From Anaerolineaceae bacterium (GTDB taxonomy: Bacteria; Planctomycetota; Phycisphaerae; FEN-1346; JAACEH01): a stretch of 10,078 bases of DNA. How positions within the stretch are numbered: position 1 is the first letter of the stretch; every line of letters starts with the position of its first letter. Positions 6,228-10,078 of this stretch are shown piece by piece. A program made the translations under genes and the position numbers. Below the pieces are notes generated by a model. The model was not told where the DNA came from, ran no database searches, and saw only the letters and a list, made by a program, of their open reading frames with translations. The stretch is taken from assembly GCA_011682595.1 (NCBI GenBank), contig JAACEH010000057.1, positions 1-10,078 of the forward strand, in the 5' to 3' direction.

Positions 6228-7973
6228 ATGGCCAAACGCTGGACATTCTTTCCGCCGAACGACGACGCCGAGACGCTGGCCCGCCAAGTCAACGCCGGGC
6301 CCCTGCTCACGCGGATCCTCATCAATCGCGGCCTGACCACGCCCCAGGCCTGCCGGGCGTTCCTCAGTTGCAACCACCAGGACCTTCACCGCCCCGACCG
6401 GATGCCGGGCCTGGTGCGGGCCGCCGAGCGGATTGTGGCCGCCCTCGGCGCGAAAGAGAAGGTGGCCATCTATGGCGACTACGACGTCGACGGGCTGACC
6501 GCGTCGGCCACGCTCTACCAGTGCCTGGAACTGGCCGGGCTGAAGGCGACCGTTTACGTGCCGCACCGGGTCGAGGAAGGTTACGGGCTGAACTGCGACG
6601 CCATCCGCCAACTCGCCGACCAGGGGCACACGCTGATCGTCAGCGTCGATTGCGGCGTCAACAGTATCGCCGAGGCCGCCCTGGCCCGCGAGCTGGGCGT
6701 TGACCTGATCATCACCGACCACCACGAGCCGGACGCCGAGTTGCCGGACGCTTACCAGATTGTCAATCCCAAGCTGCCTGGCTCGAGCTATCCGTTTCGC
6801 GATCTGGCCGGGGTGGGCATCGCCTTCAAGCTGGCCTGGGCCGTCGGCCTGGCCCTTTCGGGTCAGGCCAACTGTACGCCGGAGTTTCAGAAGTTTCTGA
6901 CCGACGCCACTGCCCTGGCCGCCCTGGGAACCATCGCCGACGTGGTGCCGCTGGTCGGCGAGAACCGCACCCTGGCCACCATCGGACTGAAGTCGCTCTC
7001 CAGTGAGCGGCACCACCCGGGCCTGAAGGCCATCGTCGAGTCGGCCCGGCTGCGCGACAAACGCATCCAGGAACACGACGTGGCTTTCATCATCGGACCG
7101 CGTCTGAACGCCGCCGGCCGCATGGGCAGCGCCCGGAAGGCCCTGCACCTGTTGACCGGCGCGACGGCCGAGGAAGCCCTGCAGATCGCCGGGGAGTTGG
7201 AGACCGAGAATCGCCGTCGCCGGGAAGTTGAAGGCCAGATTTTCGATCGGGCCGTGGAGATGGTCGAGAGCCGGGGCGGGACGGGCGACCGCTACTCAAT
7301 CGTGCTGGCTTCGCCCGAGTGGCACGCCGGGGTCATCGGCATCGTAGCCTCGCGGCTGGTCGAGAAGTACCACCGCCCGACGTTTCTGATCGCCGTCGAG
7401 AACGGCCAGGGACAGGGCTCGGGGCGATCTATTCAGGGGTTCAGCCTGTTCAAGGCCCTGGAGGCCTGCGCCGACTCGTTGCAGCGATTCGGCGGACACG
7501 CCATGGCCGCCGGGCTCCGCCTGCAGGCCGACCGCGTCGAGGAGTTCGCCGAGCGTCTCGAGACCTATGCCAGAAAGACCATCCGGCCGGCCGACCTGAT
7601 TACTTCGATCAAGGTTGATGCCGAGACCACCCTGGCCGCCCTGACCGCCGAGGCGGTGCACGAACTTCAGCGGCTGGCCCCCTTCGGCCAGGGCAACCCG
7701 CGGCCGACCTTCGCCGTCAGGGAATGCCAACTGGTCGAGTCCCCGCGGCGCATGGGCAAGGGCGGCGGCCACCTGGCCCTGCAACTGACGCAGTCCGGCT
7801 GTAGCCTCAGGGCCGTCTGGTGGCGGGCCGGAGCGATGGCCGAGGCAATCGCCAAGGCGCAGTCACTGGAGATCGCCTTTCGCCCCCGGATCAATCGCTT
7901 TCGCGGCGCCGAATCGGTCGAACTCGACGTGCTGGACATTCATCTCGACGGTTACCACGAGCCGCAGGCCTGA
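6228..7973 (+). CDS. recJ: Single-stranded-DNA-specific 5'-3' exonuclease RecJ
   Basis: A 581-residue DHH-family phosphoesterase that degrades single-stranded DNA 5' to 3' in RecF-pathway recombination, mismatch repair and base-excision repair. The DHH domain motifs are in order: IYGDYDVDG (81-89), SVDCGVNS (139-146), ITDHHEP (162-168) and NPKLPGSSYPFRDLAGVGIA (180-199). GPRLNAAGRMGSA (290-302) follows. The DHHA1 half shows SPEWHAGVIGIVASRL (362-377), SGRSIQGF (398-405) and FGGHAMAAG (421-429). The C-terminal OB-fold region (about 460-575) includes LAPFGQGNPRP (483-493). All metal-ligand aspartates and histidines are present and the length is normal, so it should be active. The ATG at 6228 lies 27 nt after the purQ stop with no clear Shine-Dalgarno sequence; co-transcription with purL-purQ is likely. 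There is no obvious functional tie to purine synthesis. Confidence 0.96.
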   Translation: MAKRWTFFPPNDDAETLARQVNAGPLLTRILINRGLTTPQACRAFLSCNHQDLHRPDRMPGLVRAAERIVAALGAKEKVAIYGDYDVDGLTASATLYQCLELAGLKATVYVPHRVEEGYGLNCDAIRQLADQGHTLIVSVDCGVNSIAEAALARELGVDLIITDHHEPDAELPDAYQIVNPKLPGSSYPFRDLAGVGIAFKLAWAVGLALSGQANCTPEFQKFLTDATALAALGTIADVVPLVGENRTLATIGLKSLSSERHHPGLKAIVESARLRDKRIQEHDVAFIIGPRLNAAGRMGSARKALHLLTGATAEEALQIAGELETENRRRREVEGQIFDRAVEMVESRGGTGDRYSIVLASPEWHAGVIGIVASRLVEKYHRPTFLIAVENGQGQGSGRSIQGFSLFKALEACADSLQRFGGHAMAAGLRLQADRVEEFAERLETYARKTIRPADLITSIKVDAETTLAALTAEAVHELQRLAPFGQGNPRPTFAVRECQLVESPRRMGKGGGHLALQLTQSGCSLRAVWWRAGAMAEAIAKAQSLEIAFRPRINRFRGAESVELDVLDIHLDGYHEPQA

Positions 7974-7987
7974 AGCAAGCGGTGGCG

Positions 7988-8000
7988 CGGCGACACGCCG
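7988..8000. terminator. Weak hairpin in the convergent gap after recJ
   Basis: CGGCG-ACA-CGCCG forms a perfect 5-bp GC stem in the 80-bp gap (7974-8053) between the convergent recJ and phosphatase genes. No T-run follows on either strand. It could serve as a crude bidirectional terminator, but in such GC-rich DNA it may be chance. No better terminator was seen in this gap. Confidence 0.2.
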
Positions 8001-8053
8001 GTGCGAATCGCCATGAGTGGTCAGGTTGCAGGGCCTCATCGTACCAGAGGAAA

Positions 8054-9190
8054 TCACTCGACCTGCATGGCCAGCAGGTTGATGTCGTCAATGATCGACT
8101 GGACACCGTCCTCGCTGCAGAGGTGGTCGACGACCCATGAAACCTGGCTGCTGACGGAGCGCTGACAGCTCTGGTCCAGCAGCGCGCACAGCCCCTTGAT
8201 CCCAAGCATGGTCCCCTCGCTGTTGCGCCACTCGATCAGGCCGTCGGTATACAGGAACAGGCGATCTCCCGGCTCCAGGATCTCGCGATGGGACATGTAC
8301 AGGCAATCCTCGAATATCCCCAGCGGCAGCCCGACTTTCATGTCGGCCGCCTCGTCGGGTATCTCGGGCAAGGCCATCTGCCGGGCCGGCTGGCCCCGGC
8401 GGATCAGCACCGGGCACAGGTGGCCGGCCAGGGAATATTCCAACTCATGCGACCGGCGATCATAGACGGCGTAGACAGCCGTTGCGTGGCGCAGATCCAC
8501 CAGGGGGCAGAGGTAGTTGTTCAGCAGGCTCAAGGTCTCGGTGACCGTGATGGCCGGCCGGGCCCAGATGACCAACTGGCTCTTGATCAACATGGTGTTC
8601 AGCGCCGCCCCGACACCGTGACCGGCCACGTCGGCCATGAACAGGCCCACGCGGTGTTCGTCCAGCCGCACAATATCGAACAAGTCCCCGCCGAGCTGCG
8701 AGGTCGGAAGATAGCGGGCGGCGATGGTGGCCCCTTCAACCTGCGGCGGGTCCAAGGGCAGAATGTACTGCTGAATTCGCCGGGCCTGGTTCAACTCGCG
8801 GGCCAGCGTGGCGCTGTAGCGGGCCGACTCGATGGCCAGGCTGTGGATGCCCATCAGGCGGCCCAGCCGGGCTCCCAACTCGCGGGCCGACACCGGCTGG
8901 GTCAGGCAATCGTCGGCCCCGGCCTCCAGGACCGCGCCGCGGTCCTGCGAGTCGCCGGAGTCCAACAGCACCGCAATCACCGGCCGCCCGCCGCCCAGAA
9001 CTCCCGACGAGGTGACCAGGCGGATGGCCTCGTCGGTATCGCGGGCCAGGATCAGCAGGACGCTCAGGCCTCGCGACTCGCCAATCTCGGCAATACGCCG
9101 GGCGTCCAAGCCGGACGTGGCCAGGTCGCCGCCGCTGATTCGGCCCTCGGCCAAATCGCCGACCAGGACGCCAATAGTTTCCTCGGCCAA
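8054..9190 (-). CDS. SpoIIE/RsbU-type PP2C protein phosphatase with degenerate N-terminal receiver domain
   Basis: A 378-residue protein predicted to be soluble. Residues 1-115 resemble a response-regulator receiver fold: VIAVLLD (71-77) as beta-4 and AGADDCLTQPV (90-100) as beta-5/alpha-5. The phosphoacceptor position appears to be Ile47 (VLLIL) and the conserved Lys is Gln98, so it looks like a pseudo-receiver. After a helical linker with ARRIQQYILP (136-145) comes the SpoIIE-type PP2C domain: GGDLFD (168-172, D169), MADVAGHGVGAAL (185-197, D187), AGHLCPVL (255-262), YTDGLIE (314-320, D316) and DDINLLAM (368-375). All metal-binding aspartates are present, so Mg/Mn-dependent Ser/Thr phosphatase activity is expected. 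Relatives dephosphorylate anti-sigma-factor antagonists, but no such partner gene is in the window. The start is TTG 9190, supported by AAGGAG at 9200-9205. Only 6 nt separate it from the upstream membrane-protein stop. Confidence 0.92.
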   Translation of the reverse strand: MAEETIGVLVGDLAEGRISGGDLATSGLDARRIAEIGESRGLSVLLILARDTDEAIRLVTSSGVLGGGRPVIAVLLDSGDSQDRGAVLEAGADDCLTQPVSARELGARLGRLMGIHSLAIESARYSATLARELNQARRIQQYILPLDPPQVEGATIAARYLPTSQLGGDLFDIVRLDEHRVGLFMADVAGHGVGAALNTMLIKSQLVIWARPAITVTETLSLLNNYLCPLVDLRHATAVYAVYDRRSHELEYSLAGHLCPVLIRRGQPARQMALPEIPDEAADMKVGLPLGIFEDCLYMSHREILEPGDRLFLYTDGLIEWRNSEGTMLGIKGLCALLDQSCQRSVSSQVSWVVDHLCSEDGVQSIIDDINLLAMQVE

Positions 9191-9205
9191 GCTCGATCAC
9201 TCCTT
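9188..9205 (-). promoter_or_regulatory. Ribosome binding site deciding a TTG start, embedded in the upstream gene's end
   Basis: On the minus strand AAGGAG (9205-9200) precedes TTG (9190-9188) by 9 nt. The last G of this site is shared with the region of the membrane protein's final GAG codon and its TGA (9199-9197). Ribosomes finishing the membrane protein would therefore uncover or reuse this site, implying translational coupling. No in-frame ATG or GTG lies nearby upstream of it. Confidence 0.7.
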
Positions 9206-9898
9206 GCCGGCGGTCTTTTTCGATTCGCGTCGCTCGCTCCGCCAGATCTGGTAGACAAGGCCGAACAGTGCCGGCACCGCCACCACCAGCGGCAACAGGA
9301 TTCCGCTGGACTCGAACCGGCCCTGCAGGGCCGGACCGACGCGGTCCACGCGGTACAACAGGGCCGCCAGGCCGAACACCGCCAAGTGGGCCCCGACGAC
9401 GCTGGTAGTCAGGATAACCATGAAACGAAACACCAGGGCCGCCAGCAGCGCCCCGAGCACGACGCCGATGACCACGCAAATCAGCATGGCCCGCCCCTGG
9501 CCAATGACCTGGGCGACGGCGTAGCCGGCCAACCCCCCGGCCACCGATCCCCAGAAACAGATGAAGTACCTGACCAGCGGCCAGGCCAGCAGAGCCATCA
9601 CCGCCGCCCCAACCAGTCCGCCGAGCCAGGCCCACCCCGGCTGGCCCAACAGCGTCGAGGTCAGCCACCATCCGCCGACCGCCCCGAGCACCGAACTGTA
9701 GACGGTGACCACGCCCTTGAATATTCTGTAACCATAGAGCAGCGACACCACGCCCAGCGGGATCAGCACAACGGCGATGTACCAGTCGATGTGCTCGATC
9801 CATTGCGGCAGCGAAGCCAGGGCCGCCCCGGCCCGGTCCAGCAACTGCTGCAGCTGGGCCCGGTAGTCCGTAGGAACCTGAGCAAGCAAGTCGTTCAT
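9197..9898 (-). CDS. Seven-segment integral membrane protein (DUF4203/TMEM198-like)
   Basis: A 233-residue protein with an amphipathic N-terminus (1-38) and about seven hydrophobic segments near residues 39-56, 62-82, 89-108, 111-132, 136-156, 158-182 and 198-218. The C-terminal tail is basic, with RRESKKTAGK at 223-232. The arrangement YGYRIFKGVVTVYSSVLGAVGG and the Gly/Ala-rich small-residue pattern in every helix resemble the DUF4203/TMEM198 family, whose biochemical role in bacteria is not established. That assignment is by eye. No catalytic or transport motif is visible and there is no cleavable signal peptide. The start is ATG 9898 behind AAGGA (9905-9909, 6-nt spacing). It sits 12 nt after the preceding membrane-protein gene and is probably translationally coupled to the phosphatase that follows, so it may belong to the same signalling or envelope-related process. 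Confidence 0.8.
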   Translation of the reverse strand: MNDLLAQVPTDYRAQLQQLLDRAGAALASLPQWIEHIDWYIAVVLIPLGVVSLLYGYRIFKGVVTVYSSVLGAVGGWWLTSTLLGQPGWAWLGGLVGAAVMALLAWPLVRYFICFWGSVAGGLAGYAVAQVIGQGRAMLICVVIGVVLGALLAALVFRFMVILTTSVVGAHLAVFGLAALLYRVDRVGPALQGRFESSGILLPLVVAVPALFGLVYQIWRSERRESKKTAGKE

Positions 9899-9910
9899 TC
9901 CACGTCCTTC

Positions 9911-10078
9911 TTATGGCCTGCCGCCCGAAGCACCGGCCCCGGCACGCTTGTCGACCAGGTTCTGGACCACGACGGCCAGGGCCGCCAGTCCGAGCCAGGC
10001 AATGGTCGCCGCCTGTAGATACTGCATCGGATAATCGGGGGGCAGATGGGCAGAGAAAAACTCGCTGCTGATGAGGGC
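9911..10078 (-). CDS. Unidentified membrane protein, C-terminal 55 residues (runs off right edge)
   Basis: An open frame enters from the right edge and stops at TAA 9911-9913. It encodes FFSAHLPPDYPMQYLQ, one hydrophobic segment (TIAWLGLAALAVVVQNLV) and a short tail of basic and small residues, DKRAGAGASGGRP. The stop lies 12 nt upstream of the next gene's ATG, which has its own ribosome binding site, so this looks like the preceding gene of the same minus-strand operon. Too little is visible to name a family. The codon use (C/G at third positions) is that of a real gene rather than noise. Confidence 0.6.
   Translation of the reverse strand, partial: ALISSEFFSAHLPPDYPMQYLQAATIAWLGLAALAVVVQNLVDKRAGAGASGGRP

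Noticed and set aside
5304..7148. A 614-codon minus-strand open frame opposite purQ and recJ
   Set aside because: It is the same codon-bias shadow; it crosses two real genes and their gap and shows no domain.
8288..10018. A 576-codon plus-strand open frame opposite the phosphatase and membrane protein
   Set aside because: It is antisense to two genes with clear motifs and well-placed ribosome sites; the product is Gln/Gly/Arg-rich and unlike a folded protein.
1..10078. Mobile elements, CRISPR arrays, tRNA/rRNA genes and defence islands
   Set aside because: No transposase or integrase motif, direct-repeat array, target-site duplication or tRNA-like structure was seen; apart from short gaps the window is filled with ordinary chromosomal genes of uniform codon use.

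Overview
The window is a GC-rich bacterial chromosomal segment of housekeeping and signalling genes. It contains no mobile element, CRISPR array, rRNA or tRNA that I can see. Third codon positions are strongly G/C, mostly C, in every real gene. A eukaryotic-like Ser/Thr kinase, a SpoIIE-type phosphatase and a PurL with PurS-like domains fused at its N-terminus but a separate PurQ would suit a planctomycete-like (PVC) bacterium. That placement is inference; there is no phylogenetic marker gene here.

Left, minus strand (1-1158): a Ser/Thr protein kinase with several non-consensus active-site motifs is followed closely by the start of accA (acetyl-CoA carboxylase carboxyltransferase alpha subunit), which runs off the left edge. 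The 357-bp divergent gap (1159-1515) carries a plausible pair of back-to-back sigma70-like promoters, one for the kinase and one for tyrA.

Centre, plus strand (1516-7973): tyrA (prephenate/arogenate dehydrogenase) is interrupted by a frameshift near 1921-1927, though both halves are otherwise well conserved. Next come purL (969 aa, two tandem PurS-like domains plus the synthetase body), purQ (glutaminase subunit) and recJ (5'-3' single-strand DNA exonuclease). purL and purQ together supply the FGAM synthase step of purine synthesis, and the missing stand-alone purS is explained by the fusion. A perfect 11-bp palindromic hairpin lies between purL and purQ. purL has its own candidate promoter; purQ and recJ follow at short spacing and are probably co-transcribed.

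Right, minus strand (8054-10078), converging on recJ: the C-terminus of an unidentified membrane protein, a seven-segment membrane protein (DUF4203/TMEM198-like by appearance) and a degenerate-receiver plus SpoIIE/PP2C phosphatase. The ribosome binding site of the phosphatase is embedded in the end of the membrane-protein gene, so the two are likely translationally coupled. This little-characterised membrane/phosphatase pair and the tyrA lesion are the least ordinary parts of the window. I do not see a clearly new multi-gene system.
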